NCBI GenBank assembly: GCA_026645575.1
Contig: JAPKMW010000070.1
Coordinates: forward strand, 1 to 63,277
Direction of reading: 5' to 3'
Length of the DNA stretch: 63,277 nucleotides
DNA from: Caldilineaceae bacterium
GTDB lineage: Bacteria; Chloroflexota; Anaerolineae; Caldilineales; Caldilineaceae
A model generated the notes under the pieces. The model was not told where the DNA came from. It was given only the letters and a program-made list of their open reading frames with translations, and searched no databases. Positions 41,916 to 50,901 of this stretch are shown one piece after another. A program made the position numbers and the translations under genes. How positions within the stretch are numbered: the first letter of the stretch is position 1; every line of letters begins with the position of its first letter.

Positions 41916-42155
41916 TTGCCTACGGTTTTGACTGACGGCCCCTACCGAATCGCCTTTTAGTCTCAGGATTGTGCAGAACCGGCGCATATGCATGTTTTTC
42001 GCGATAACAAAAGTGCTAAATTTTGGCTAGAGACGGGCGCAATTGCGGTCAATCATGGTTTTCGACGTAAGGAACTTCGCGAGATTAGTCGCCTGATCGA
42101 AAAACATCAGGCGCTGTTACAGGAGAAGTGGAATGAGCATTGTCGCCGAGCTTGA
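41916..42155 (+). pseudogene. DUF4160 protein gene with in-frame amber codon
   Basis: A continuous frame of 79 codons from TTG at 41916 matches DUF4160 (AEPAHMHVFRDN, AKFWLETG, GFRRKELREISRLIEKH) but is broken by TAG at 41958-41960, codon 15, where homologues have sense. An internal ATG at 41988 leaves 55 codons holding most of the domain. It overlaps the DUF2442 gene by 23 nt, the usual pair layout. It may be inactivated, translated from 41988, or read through. Confidence 0.7.
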
Positions 42156-42471
42156 ATTGATCAAGTTGAAATTGCGCCAAGCCCAGCCGGTGGAAGCAAT
42201 GGTCGATGAGGATACCCTCACGGTTGAATTGAGTGATGGACGCACTCTCAGTGTTCCTTTGGTCTGGTTTCCGCGTCTGCTCTATGGTACGCCATACGAA
42301 CGTAGCCATATTGAATATTTTGCCGACACACTCTATTGGCCTTTGCTTGATGAGCATATTGGCGTCGAAACCTTGTTGCTTGGCCCCAGCCTGATTCCCG
42401 AAAGTGAACGTAGTTTGATGCAGTGGAAAGCGGCCCTGAATCAGCGCCGGGCCGCAATGGAACCGGCATAA
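42133..42471 (+). CDS. DUF2442 family protein
   Basis: 112 residues. The core is DUF2442-like: VEAMVDEDTLTVELSDGRTLSVPLVWFPRLLYGTP. An acidic-to-neutral C-terminal helix follows. DUF4160/DUF2442 genes are often adjacent and have been viewed as possible toxin-antitoxin-like pairs; this is not established. The start overlaps the DUF4160 frame, so translation is probably coupled. The pair lies in the dpp operon between binding protein and permease. Confidence 0.8.
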   Translation: MSIVAELELIKLKLRQAQPVEAMVDEDTLTVELSDGRTLSVPLVWFPRLLYGTPYERSHIEYFADTLYWPLLDEHIGVETLLLGPSLIPESERSLMQWKAALNQRRAAMEPA

Positions 42472-42529
42472 GTGGAACCGCTACCGCAGTCAGTGTGCCA
42501 GAAGGGCGCGCAGGAGAGGTAATTTATCG

Positions 42530-43531
42530 ATGGTCTCTTATCTCATTCGCCGCATTTTTGCTGGGTTGCTCACCATTTGGGCGGCCTCGATTCTCTCCTT
42601 TGTGGTGATTCAGTTGCCGCCAGGGGATTATATCACCTCTTATATTGCGCGCCTACAATCGACCGGCACCATGGTCTCGGCGGAGGAGGCGATCGCACTG
42701 CGCCAGCAATATGGGCTGGATCGACCGATGTATGTCCAATATCTCAAGTGGATGGGCTTGATGCTCCAGGGTAATTTTGGTATGGCGATGGAGTATAACC
42801 GCCCTGTGCGCGAGGTGATCGGGGATCGGCTGACCTTGACCATGATCGTCTCGATTGCGGCGATTGTCTTTATCTGGGGGTTGGCTCTGCCCATTGGCAT
42901 CTACTCCGCCGTTTATAAATATTCTTTGGGCGACTACTTTTTTACCTTTTTGGCCTTTTTAGGCATCGGCATCCCCAACTTTATGTTGGCGCTGGTCATT
43001 TTATATATGGGCTTTAAATATTTTGATATGCAAAGTATCGGTGGTCTCTTTTCCGAAGAGTATATGTTGGCGCCGTGGAGCCTGGCCAAGGTCTGGGATA
43101 TGCTCAAACATCTGCCGTTGCCGGCGATTATTCTGGGCATGGCCGGCATTGGGGAACTGGTGCGCATTATGCGCGCCAATCTGCTCGATGAATTGCGCAA
43201 ACCCTATGTGGTGACAGCGCGGGCGAAGGGACTGTCACAGACGCGCGTGATCATGAAATATCCGGTGCGGGCAGCACTCAACCCTTTTGCCAGTACGATT
43301 GGCTATATCTTCCCCTATGTGGTGTCGGGCAGCATTATTGTCTCGCTGGTCTTGAGCTTGCCAACAGTAGGTCCCCTGCTCTTTAAGGCGCTGATTGCAC
43401 AGGATCTCTTTCTGGCTGGAACGATTCTCTTACTGCTGGCAGTGATGACGGTGATTGGGACATTGATCTCCGATTTGATTTTGATGTGGATCGACCCGCG
43501 CATACGCATGGGGATGGAAGGCAGCAATTAG
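42530..43531 (+). CDS. dppB: Dipeptide ABC transporter permease DppB
   Basis: Inner-membrane permease of the peptide/nickel family, 333 residues, about six membrane helices (starting at residue 9, FAGLLTIWAASILSFVVIQL). The ATPase-docking EAA-type motif is visible as ELVRIMRANLLDELRKPYVVTARAKGLS around 200-230. It pairs with DppC. GGAGAGG lies 11 nt before the ATG. Confidence 0.95.
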   Translation: MVSYLIRRIFAGLLTIWAASILSFVVIQLPPGDYITSYIARLQSTGTMVSAEEAIALRQQYGLDRPMYVQYLKWMGLMLQGNFGMAMEYNRPVREVIGDRLTLTMIVSIAAIVFIWGLALPIGIYSAVYKYSLGDYFFTFLAFLGIGIPNFMLALVILYMGFKYFDMQSIGGLFSEEYMLAPWSLAKVWDMLKHLPLPAIILGMAGIGELVRIMRANLLDELRKPYVVTARAKGLSQTRVIMKYPVRAALNPFASTIGYIFPYVVSGSIIVSLVLSLPTVGPLLFKALIAQDLFLAGTILLLLAVMTVIGTLISDLILMWIDPRIRMGMEGSN

Positions 43532-43543
43532 GCATCATTCATG

Positions 43544-43571
43544 GTCAATGGAAAATTGAGAATTGTTAATG
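43544..43571. repeat. Partial copy of the AATGGAAAAT repeat
   Basis: GTCAATGGAAAATTGAGAATTGTTAATG-like single arm (43544-43571) of the element at 32862-32932, between dppB and dppC. Confidence 0.6.
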
Positions 43572-43595
43572 GGGTTGGTGGGAAACGAGTCGACT

Positions 43596-44753
43596 ATGGC
43601 ACAAGCAGTTGAGCAATTACCGGCGACAGGTGGAGCGCCACAGGCGCGCAAAGAGAACAAAGCCGCCGACCGTATTATGGTGGCGACCCAATGGCAGTTG
43701 ATGTGGTGGCGTTTTCGCAAACATCGACTGGCGATGATCGCTGCGGTCTTTGTGATCTTTTTCTATGTCATTGTCCTCTTTGCCGAATTTTTTGCTTATT
43801 CTGATACTAGCAAATCTGATGAGAACCTTTCGTTGCTGCCGCCCCAGCCGATTCACTGGTTTGATGAAGATGGGCGTTTCAATCCTTATGTTCATCCGGT
43901 GGTGGGCAAGCGCGACCCGAAAACCTTTAAGAAGGTCTATCAGCCCGATTTGGAAACCAAAGTACCGGTGGTCTTTTGGGCGGAGGGTTACGAGTATAAA
44001 TTGTGGGGTTTATTTCCCAGCAACCGCCATATAATCGGCGTAGAAGGAGCGAAGACCGAAGAGAGCATCTTCCTGCTTGGCACCGATGTACAAGGGCGCG
44101 ATCTCTTCTCGCGGCTGATGTTGGCAACGCGCACTTCGCTGACCATCGGTCTGGTTGGCGTGGCATTGAGCCTTTTCTTGGGGATTTTACTGGGTGGCAT
44201 CTCCGGCCTATATGGCGGCGCCATCGACAATGTTATCCAGCGCTTTATCGAAATCATTCGTTCCATCCCCACCATTCCGCTCTGGATGGGGCTGGCTGCT
44301 GCGGTCCCGCCGACCTGGCCGGTGACAAGGGTCTACTTCTTTATCACCATTATCATTTCGCTCATCGGCTGGACAGTGATGGCGCGCGTGGTGCGTGGGC
44401 GGTTCTTGTCATTGCGGACAGAAGATTTTGTCACGGCGGCGGAGTTGGCTGGGGCCGGTCAACTGCGCATTATCTTTCGCCACATGGTGCCCTCGTTCCT
44501 CAGCCATATCATCGCTGCGGCGACCCTGGCGATTCCGGCCATGATCATTTCCGAGACCTCGTTGAGCTTTTTAGGGTTAGGTCTGCGGCCACCGGCGGTC
44601 AGTTGGGGCGTTCTGTTGCAACAGGCGCAGAATATTCAGGCAGTCGCCATTTCGCCCTGGCTGCTCATTCCGGCGGCGCCGGTGATCCTGGCAATTTTGG
44701 CGTTCAACTTTTTGGGCGATGGCCTACGTGATGCGGCGGATCCGTATGGTTAA
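43596..44753 (+). CDS. dppC: Dipeptide ABC transporter permease DppC
   Basis: Second permease, 385 residues, with an N-terminal cytosolic stretch, one helix (about 46-69) and then a large extracytoplasmic loop (about 70-170) before the five remaining helices. That loop is much longer than in E. coli DppC. EAA motif: TAAELAGAGQLRIIFRHMVPS. Start at 43596 chosen because the upstream in-frame TTG at 43563 lies in a repeat. Its last codons overlap the start of the restriction endonuclease gene (ATGGTTAA). Confidence 0.93.
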   Translation: MAQAVEQLPATGGAPQARKENKAADRIMVATQWQLMWWRFRKHRLAMIAAVFVIFFYVIVLFAEFFAYSDTSKSDENLSLLPPQPIHWFDEDGRFNPYVHPVVGKRDPKTFKKVYQPDLETKVPVVFWAEGYEYKLWGLFPSNRHIIGVEGAKTEESIFLLGTDVQGRDLFSRLMLATRTSLTIGLVGVALSLFLGILLGGISGLYGGAIDNVIQRFIEIIRSIPTIPLWMGLAAAVPPTWPVTRVYFFITIIISLIGWTVMARVVRGRFLSLRTEDFVTAAELAGAGQLRIIFRHMVPSFLSHIIAAATLAIPAMIISETSLSFLGLGLRPPAVSWGVLLQQAQNIQAVAISPWLLIPAAPVILAILAFNFLGDGLRDAADPYG

Positions 44754-45387
44754 AGAACAAGTCTATAACGAGATTCAAGCTTGCCAACCACACAGCCTAC
44801 GCCTTAATGGTTTTAATGAACAAGCAATTTTACCCTATGGGTTACACATAACACACCTACAGCAAGCTATGCAAGATTTCCTCGATTTCCTGGGATTTAT
44901 CAACACGCAGTTGAATACCAAGGGAATCGAACGGCTGGAGAAGATGTTGATGCCAGCGAACTTCAGTAGCATGGTTGGAGAGTTTATGACATCGGCACTT
45001 CCCAAGTATTGCAATGCCATCGTCAAGAATAGATACCACAACGGCCATCCTGATTTGATTCCAGCCGGTTATTTTGTCGACGATGCAGTGCAACATTCAG
45101 AAGTCGGCATTGAAGTCAAAGCATCACGGTACTTGCGGGGTTGGCAGGGTCATAACCCTGAGGACGTATGGTTAATGGTTTTCGCCTTTGATTGCAATCG
45201 TCCCAAAGATGCAATACCGCGCTCATTTCGTTTTATTAGAGTGGTTGGCGCGCAACTCGCTAAAACCGATTGGGTATTCTCTGGTCGTTCTGAAACTAGC
45301 CGTCGTACCATTACAGCCAGTGTCACGCAATCAGGTTTTGAAAAGATGATGGCAAACTGGCTCTACGAAGGGCTAGAAACCGGATAA
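44746..45387 (+). CDS. Predicted type II restriction endonuclease (PD-(D/E)xK)
   Basis: 213 residues. A PD-(D/E)xK core is visible: Asp103 in HPDLIPAG, Glu123 and Lys125 in GIEVKASRY. The rest is not matched to a named enzyme, so the recognition site is unknown. It starts inside the last codons of dppC (8-nt overlap), so it is translationally linked to the transporter, and its 3' end overlaps the convergent methyltransferase gene by 15 nt (45373-45387). Together they form a compact restriction-modification pair. Endonuclease activity is inferred from motif and partner. Confidence 0.75.
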   Translation: MVKEQVYNEIQACQPHSLRLNGFNEQAILPYGLHITHLQQAMQDFLDFLGFINTQLNTKGIERLEKMLMPANFSSMVGEFMTSALPKYCNAIVKNRYHNGHPDLIPAGYFVDDAVQHSEVGIEVKASRYLRGWQGHNPEDVWLMVFAFDCNRPKDAIPRSFRFIRVVGAQLAKTDWVFSGRSETSRRTITASVTQSGFEKMMANWLYEGLETG

Positions 45388-46326
45388 ATCCAGTAGAGCG
45401 GGCTGGACGGTTTCCGTTTTTGTAGTAATTGTTGCCAGTTTGGGTGTGGCGTCTTTGCTCATTAAGAAGTAATCGTGAAAGCGTTCGACGCCGATGCAAC
45501 TGAAGTTTAATGCTTCAGCGGCAGCAACAGTAGAGCCTGATCCCATAAACGGATCGGCAATCAAACCTTCGCTCAGCGGCAAAGCAGCGTGAACGACTTG
45601 ACGCAAAAACGACTGGGGTTTTAAGCTAGGATGATTGGCAATCTCACGTTCACGTCTTGATGTACGCTCACTGATGATCACGTCACTAAAAGGCCGTTCA
45701 TTACTGACCCGTCGCAAGCCGCCCGTGCCGTAGATACGCAAACAATCGCTAACCTTCATACCTTTTGGCATTGGTTTACGGAAAATACCCCACGGCTCAT
45801 AGCAACTACGGGGCAAGGAACAAACATCGGGAAACTCATCTTCCGCGTTTTTGGGGCGGTCGCCGCCGCGAAAGGTACGGACAAGGCGAATGAGTTCGCT
45901 GCGAAATTCTAGTCCGCCAGCGATCAGGGCCGAGAAGATCAGTTGTGACAGAAAAGCATTACTGGCAATAAAAACATGACCACCTGGACGTAATGCATGA
46001 ACGGCAACTTTGCTCCATTCGAGAAAGAAGCGAAACAGTTCTTGTCGTTCTTTTTCAGTCAATGCGGTAAAGCGCGGCAGCGGGGCGCGATTACTCCCAT
46101 CAAATGAGGGAGGAATGCGCCAAATCCCGCCATTGCCATTTGCGCGTTTTTCGATCTGCTCGAAATTGTATTCTTTAACGCCATAGGGGGGATCAGTTAC
46201 AATAGCATGAAGGCTTGCTTCTGGAATACGACTCATCCATTCAAAGCAATCGGCGTGGATTGCAATAGAATTGTTAAATTGATGGAATTGGTAATCAAGA
46301 GCCAGTGATTCTACCGCTGTTTTCAT
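45373..46326 (-). CDS. DNA methyltransferase (DPPY, beta class) of the R-M pair
   Basis: 317 residues. Motif IV DPPYG (Asp45-Tyr48) precedes motif I DPFMGSGST (258-266), and HPSLKPQ (motif X) lies between; this order defines the beta class, which makes N6-methyladenine or N4-methylcytosine. Start at 46326 has GGAG 10 nt upstream; an in-frame TTG 27 nt earlier lacks one. It has its own sigma70-like promoter, so protection is made independently of the transporter operon. The recognition site is not readable. Confidence 0.9.
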   Translation of the reverse strand: MKTAVESLALDYQFHQFNNSIAIHADCFEWMSRIPEASLHAIVTDPPYGVKEYNFEQIEKRANGNGGIWRIPPSFDGSNRAPLPRFTALTEKERQELFRFFLEWSKVAVHALRPGGHVFIASNAFLSQLIFSALIAGGLEFRSELIRLVRTFRGGDRPKNAEDEFPDVCSLPRSCYEPWGIFRKPMPKGMKVSDCLRIYGTGGLRRVSNERPFSDVIISERTSRREREIANHPSLKPQSFLRQVVHAALPLSEGLIADPFMGSGSTVAAAEALNFSCIGVERFHDYFLMSKDATPKLATITTKTETVQPALLDLSGF

Positions 46327-46371
46327 TTCTGGCGCGCTCCGGCAAATTTTCAATTATAGTTATCAAGATTT

Positions 46372-46400
46372 ATCATAGAGTACATCCGTTCTGTTGTCAA
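46372..46400 (-). promoter_or_regulatory. Strong sigma70-like promoter of the methyltransferase
   Basis: On the minus strand: TTGACA (46400-46395), 17-nt spacer, TATGAT (46377-46372). It points away from dppD, whose start lies 21 nt beyond the -35. Confidence 0.7.
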
Positions 46401-46420
46401 GCAAGGGTTTCTGACAGTTC

Positions 46421-47437
46421 ATGATCAATTCTGTACAACCGATTTTGTCAATCAAAGAACTAAAAACTTATTTCCACCAAGACGAAGGCGTCGTGCGTGC
46501 CGTTGATGGCGTCAGCTTTGATGTCTACCCCGGCAAGACCTTGGGCATTGTGGGCGAAAGCGGCTGTGGCAAGAGTGTGACGGCGCGTTCGATCCTGCGT
46601 ATTGTGGAGCAAGGTGGGCGGATTGAAGGGGGCGAGATCTGGCTGCGCCGCCAGAATGGCAACGGCCATGTCGATGAGATCGACCTGACCAAGCTCAAAG
46701 AAGAGGGTGAAGAGATCCGTTCGATTCGCGGCGGCGAGATCGCGCTCATCTTTCAAGAGCCGATGACCTCCTTTAGCGCCTTTCACACGGTCGGCAACCA
46801 GATCATCGAAGCGATCCGCCTGCACAATCCGATGAGTCGCAAAGAAGCCCGTGAACGCGCCATTGAGTTACTGCGCCTCGTCGGCATCCCACGCCCAGAG
46901 CGACGCATTGATGAATATTCCTTCCAACTCAGCGGCGGGTTGCGCCAACGGGTGATGATTGCCATGGCGCTTTCTAGTGATCCCAAAATCTTGATTGCCG
47001 ACGAGCCGACCACCGCGCTCGATGTTACGACCCAAGCACAAATTCTTGAATTGCTAGTCAAGTTGCAGGAAGAGAAAGGGCTGTCGATCATCCTGATCAC
47101 CCACGACATGGGGGTGATTGCCGAGATGGCTGATGATGTGGTGGTGATGTATCTGGGACGGCTGGTGGAGCAGGGGCCGGTCGATGAGATTTTCCATGCG
47201 CCCAAGCACCCTTATACACGTCTTCTGCTGAAGTCGATTCCTAGCATTTTGGCAAAGCCACGCACCAAATTGGCGACGTTGGTTGGCTCCATTCCCCATC
47301 CGTATAACCGTCCGATTGGCTGCCCGTTCCATCCCCGTTGCCCTGACTTTATAGCCGGCAAGTGTGATCTACAGGAGCCACAGCCCAAACCGGTCAACGA
47401 GCGGCAGGTGGTCAGTTGTTTCCTCTATCATGAGTGA
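46421..47437 (+). CDS. dppD: Dipeptide ABC transporter ATPase DppD
   Basis: 338 residues. Walker A GESGCGKS (45-52), signature LSGGLRQR (about 168-175; LSGGL where LSGGM is more usual), Walker B ILIADEPTTALD and the C-terminal oligopeptide-ABC domain with a Cys-rich C-terminus (FHPRCPDF...KCDL). It forms a heterodimer with DppF. No clear ribosome site is seen before the ATG; it was probably read in the operon before the R-M cassette entered. Confidence 0.95.
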   Translation: MINSVQPILSIKELKTYFHQDEGVVRAVDGVSFDVYPGKTLGIVGESGCGKSVTARSILRIVEQGGRIEGGEIWLRRQNGNGHVDEIDLTKLKEEGEEIRSIRGGEIALIFQEPMTSFSAFHTVGNQIIEAIRLHNPMSRKEARERAIELLRLVGIPRPERRIDEYSFQLSGGLRQRVMIAMALSSDPKILIADEPTTALDVTTQAQILELLVKLQEEKGLSIILITHDMGVIAEMADDVVVMYLGRLVEQGPVDEIFHAPKHPYTRLLLKSIPSILAKPRTKLATLVGSIPHPYNRPIGCPFHPRCPDFIAGKCDLQEPQPKPVNERQVVSCFLYHE

Positions 47438-47495
47438 CCATGCTATAATGACTGCTGGTGAACGTGAGTCGGCAACAGCCAGTGGAGGTTATGTA

Positions 47496-48071
47496 ATGAC
47501 AGTCCTTACCATTAACCTAAAGCAATTTATCGCAACATCCGACGAATTTTTTGATCTGTGCCAGGCGAATCCAACACTACAAATGGAGCGAACAGCAGCG
47601 GGAGAAGTGATCGTGATGAGTCCGGCAGACAGCAAAACATCCGCACGCAACGCTGGCATCACCGGCCAACTTTGGCAATGGAATGAAGACTCAGAACTGG
47701 GCATAACCTTTGATTCCTCCGGCGGCTTTCATTTGCCGAATGGCGCCGACCGTTCGCCAGACGCAGCGTGGATTCTTGCTGAACGCTGGAACGCGTTAAC
47801 ACCACGTGAACAACAAAAATTTGCACCCATCTGCCCAGATTTTGTGGTTGAACTACGCTCAAGCTTTGACTGTATGCCAGATCTACGAGACAAAATGCAG
47901 GAGTATATTGATAATGGCGCCCGTTTGGGTTGGCTCATAGATCCTGAAACGCGTACGGTCGAAATTTATGAGCCGGGCGAAGAAGTAGAAACTTTATACA
48001 ATCCAGAGCGTGTTGCCGGTGATCCAGTGTTGCCGGGCTTTCTTCTCAACATGAAACGGGTGTGGGGGTAG
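47496..48071 (+). CDS. Uma2 family endonuclease-like protein
   Basis: 191 residues of the Uma2/DUF820 type. The PD-(D/E)xK-like fold is suggested by SPDAAWI (Asp), PDFVVELRS (Glu) and the Lys of RDKMQEY, followed by YIDNGARLGWLIDPE. GGAGG lies 7 nt before the ATG at 47496. The biological role of this large family, expanded in cyanobacteria and Chloroflexota, is unproven. It separates dppD from dppF. Confidence 0.87.
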   Translation: MTVLTINLKQFIATSDEFFDLCQANPTLQMERTAAGEVIVMSPADSKTSARNAGITGQLWQWNEDSELGITFDSSGGFHLPNGADRSPDAAWILAERWNALTPREQQKFAPICPDFVVELRSSFDCMPDLRDKMQEYIDNGARLGWLIDPETRTVEIYEPGEEVETLYNPERVAGDPVLPGFLLNMKRVWG

Positions 48072-48080
48072 ACAAACATT

Positions 48081-49106
48081 ATGGCGGTTGCAACAGAGCA
48101 GCGGTTACTGGAAGTCAAAGGGCTAAAAAAGTTCTTCCCCATCCGTTCCGGCCTCTTGCGGCGGGTGACAGGGCAGGTGCGCGCCGTCGATGATGTAAGC
48201 TTTTATATCAACCAGGGCGAGACGCTCTCGTTGGTGGGCGAAAGTGGTTGCGGCAAGACGACAACTTCGCGCTGTATCTTGCGCGCGGTCAACCCGACAG
48301 CAGGACAGATCTATTTTCATACCGCCAACCAAAAAGTTGTTGAACTGGCAAAGCTCTCCAAAGCGGAGTTGCGCCCGCTGCGCCGTCAGATGCAGATGAT
48401 CTTTCAGGATCCCTTCTCGTCGCTGAACCCGCGTATGACCATTTTGGAGATTATCAGCGAACCGTTGGCCGTGAATGGTGTCAATAGCCGCCAAGAGCGG
48501 CGTGACCGAGTGGAAAAGCTGCTGGAGATGGTGCAGTTGCCGCCAGAATTTATGAATCGCTATCCCCACGCCTTTAGCGGTGGGCAACGCCAACGTATTG
48601 GCATTGCGCGCGCATTGGCCCTCAACCCAGCACTGATCGTTGCCGATGAACCAGTCTCGGCCCTAGATGTGTCGGTGCAGGCGCAGATTGTGAATTTGCT
48701 GCTCGACTTGCAAGCGGAACTCAAGCTCTCCTTCCTCTTTGTCGCCCATGATCTCAGTGTTGTCAAACATGTGAGTGATCGCGTGGCGGTGATGTATGTG
48801 GGCAAAATTGTCGAAGTGGCCGAGACCCAGGCGCTTTTTGCCAATCCCAAGCACCCTTACACCGAAGCGCTCCTCTCGGCTGTGCCCAAGCCCGACCCGC
48901 GCCTTCGCTCTCAACGCATTATTCTCGAAGGCGATGTCGCTGATCCGGCCCATCCGCCTTCCGGCTGTTACTTTCACCCCCGCTGTCGCTACGCCGTTGA
49001 GCGCTGCAAAAACGAGACGCCGCAACTCCTGGAAATCGAACCCAACCATTACGCCAGTTGCCACCGCGCCCGCGAGCTAACCTTAGCCGGCGTTAGTGGT
49101 GAGTGA
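48081..49106 (+). CDS. dppF: Dipeptide ABC transporter ATPase DppF
   Basis: 341 residues. Walker A GESGCGKT (53-60), signature [14 protein letters not shown], Walker [14 protein letters not shown], and the C-terminal oligopeptide-ABC domain ([17 protein letters not shown]). It completes the importer with dppABCD. It starts 9 nt after the Uma2 stop, so it is likely translated from the same message. Confidence 0.95.
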   Translation: MAVATEQRLLEVKGLKKFFPIRSGLLRRVTGQVRAVDDVSFYINQGETLSLVGESGCGKTTTSRCILRAVNPTAGQIYFHTANQKVVELAKLSKAELRPLRRQMQMIFQDPFSSLNPRMTILEIISEPLAVNGVNSRQERRDRVEKLLEMVQLPPEFMNRYPHAFSGGQRQRIGIARALALNPALIVADEPVSALDVSVQAQIVNLLLDLQAELKLSFLFVAHDLSVVKHVSDRVAVMYVGKIVEVAETQALFANPKHPYTEALLSAVPKPDPRLRSQRIILEGDVADPAHPPSGCYFHPRCRYAVERCKNETPQLLEIEPNHYASCHRARELTLAGVSGE

Positions 49107-49112
49107 CACGGG

Positions 49113-49190
49113 AACACTACAGCCGATTTAGGGAGGAACGGATTCGTCCTGCCGGCAAAATCCGTTCCCGTCTAAATCCGCTGTAGTGTT
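49113..49190. repeat. Palindromic element (GATTTAG family, copy 2)
   Basis: 19-bp outer arms (49113-49131 with 49172-49190, one mismatch) and an inner stem GGAACGGATT/AATCCGTTCC (49135-49144 with 49159-49168). It lies between the convergent dppF and M20 genes. Same family as 1414-1633. Confidence 0.8.
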
Positions 49191-49198
49191 TTGCGCCC

Positions 49199-50335
49199 CT
49201 ACCCAATTTCCCACCAGCGCGCATACAGTTGCGCGGCTCGCTCCAACTCTGTCAGCGTCACCCACTCTTCGGGGCCATGCGCCTGTTCAATGGCGCCTGG
49301 GCCAAAGACCACACATTCCTTTGTCACATCGGCATAGGCCCAGGCATTGGTGCCATAGGGGGCGACACGGGGCGTGGTGTCCGACCAGGCGGCTAAGCGG
49401 GAGACAAGCGGTTTGTCGGGCGCTTGGTAATAGGCTTCCAGGAGCTGCAAGACCTGAACGGTCAACGGCTGGGGAGAACAGCGCTCGGCCAACTGTTGCA
49501 ACCCCTCGGTAACGGTGACGGCGCGTTCGCCGTTCACCACCCGGCGGTCAATCGACACGGTGCAGACATTGGGAACAACATTGATACCACTGCCGCCGTT
49601 GATGAGTGAGACGGTGAGCATTGGGTTGCCCAGGGCTGTCGGCGGTAGTGTTTGCAACCGCTCATGCTCAGCTTGTAAGGCCAACACTAACTGCGCGGCG
49701 GCAACGATGGCATTTTGGCCCAAATGGGGCTGGGAAGAGTGGGCCGATTGGCCCAACACTTGAAAGGCCAGCCGCACAACGCCTTTATGACCGTAGATTG
49801 GCGTGCAAAGCGTTGGTTCAGCCACGATCATCTCGTCGAGCATCATGCCCCGGTGTTGGAGCCAGCGCGCCGCTGCCGGCGCGCCTAAGGCGCCCACTTC
49901 TTCATCGACCGTGGCGGCCAAGAAGAGATTGGCGACAGGTCGTTGCCCGCGGTTGGCCATCTGTTCCAACAAAGCCAGCAGAATCGCTAGTGACGCTTTG
50001 TCATCGACGGCGCCACGGCCATGAACAGAGCCATCGGCGATAGCGCCGGCAAAGGGATTGCCGGTCATCTGTTCAACGCCAACAGTGTCGAGATGCACAT
50101 CGACGCCAAACCATTCCTCACGCAGCCCACGCCAGAGGCCATAGACATTCGGGCGCCCCGGCAATACCTCGTCGATATAGACCTCGCCACCGAACTGGCG
50201 AAACCACTGCGCCACCTCGGCAGCAAGCCGTCCTTCACCCACAACCCCGGCGCGCGGGCCGGCTTGCACCGGGGTAACACTCGGAATTTGCACAAGCCGA
50301 CTGAGCCAGGTCGCAACCGCTTCACCAGTGATCAT
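49199..50335 (-). CDS. M20 family metallo-deacylase (ArgE/LysK/DapE-like)
   Basis: 378 residues. Di-metal site visible: HLD in DVHLDTV (His80, Asp82), VDD (DDKAS) and DEE (VDEEVG), with the dimerisation domain beginning near 170 (YGHKGVVRLAFQVLGQSAHSS). This subgroup removes acyl groups from amino acids or splits dipeptides; the precise substrate is open (acetyl-lysine or acetyl-ornithine are the usual choices). It converges on the Dpp operon. GAGGG precedes the ATG. Confidence 0.88.
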   Translation of the reverse strand: MITGEAVATWLSRLVQIPSVTPVQAGPRAGVVGEGRLAAEVAQWFRQFGGEVYIDEVLPGRPNVYGLWRGLREEWFGVDVHLDTVGVEQMTGNPFAGAIADGSVHGRGAVDDKASLAILLALLEQMANRGQRPVANLFLAATVDEEVGALGAPAAARWLQHRGMMLDEMIVAEPTLCTPIYGHKGVVRLAFQVLGQSAHSSQPHLGQNAIVAAAQLVLALQAEHERLQTLPPTALGNPMLTVSLINGGSGINVVPNVCTVSIDRRVVNGERAVTVTEGLQQLAERCSPQPLTVQVLQLLEAYYQAPDKPLVSRLAAWSDTTPRVAPYGTNAWAYADVTKECVVFGPGAIEQAHGPEEWVTLTELERAAQLYARWWEIG

Positions 50336-50377
50336 GATGTCGCCCTCGTCGTTCTAGCCAATAATAAGCAAAATTTT

Positions 50378-50898
50378 TCAAGATAACTCCTCTACTAACG
50401 CCTCTACTGATGATAGTAGCATACGTAAATTGTGCCAATGCGCAGCCTTTTCGTGTGCGGGTAAACGCTCAAGTTTTAACTGCTCTAACGACCAGTAACC
50501 TTCGGCGATCAGATCAGATGCGGCAGCAATAGCGATATTCGGTGTGCGCTGCCTGGCAAGCGGCGTTTCTAATCCATACAATGGGCCGCCGGTAAGCCAT
50601 TCCTGCGCCTCAAACCATAGATTGTCCAGCAGAAGCAAGGTTTCCCCTGTCTTTGTATAGGCCAGTCGGGGCAGACCAGTAAACCCTTGCATACGGCTGT
50701 GCAGCAAAACTTGGTGGATGAAGCGCATCTGCTCGGCGGTGCTGCCCATCCGCGTAAACACCACAATTGCCCTTGTTGATCGGTAACTCTGGCAAAATGG
50801 CTATTGCTATACCCAGGCGAATCACCGAGAAGCTCGACGCGACTTGGGTCAACAAAAAAGTGATTTGCGGCTTCAATCAACGGGTCAATTGCCATCAT
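50378..50898 (-). pseudogene. Truncated, frameshifted phosphotransferase (APH-like) gene
   Basis: The N-terminal frame (from 50898) reads LIEAANHFFVDPSRVELLGDSPGYSNSHFARVTDQQGQLWCLRGW, typical of APH/choline-kinase N-lobes. It switches to another frame near 50745, continuing TAEQMRFIHQVLLHSRMQGFTG...DNLWFEAQEWLTG to a stop at 50378. The catalytic loop (HGD) and C-lobe are missing. So it is both frameshifted and truncated. Confidence 0.7.
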
Positions 50899-50901
50899 GC
50901 G

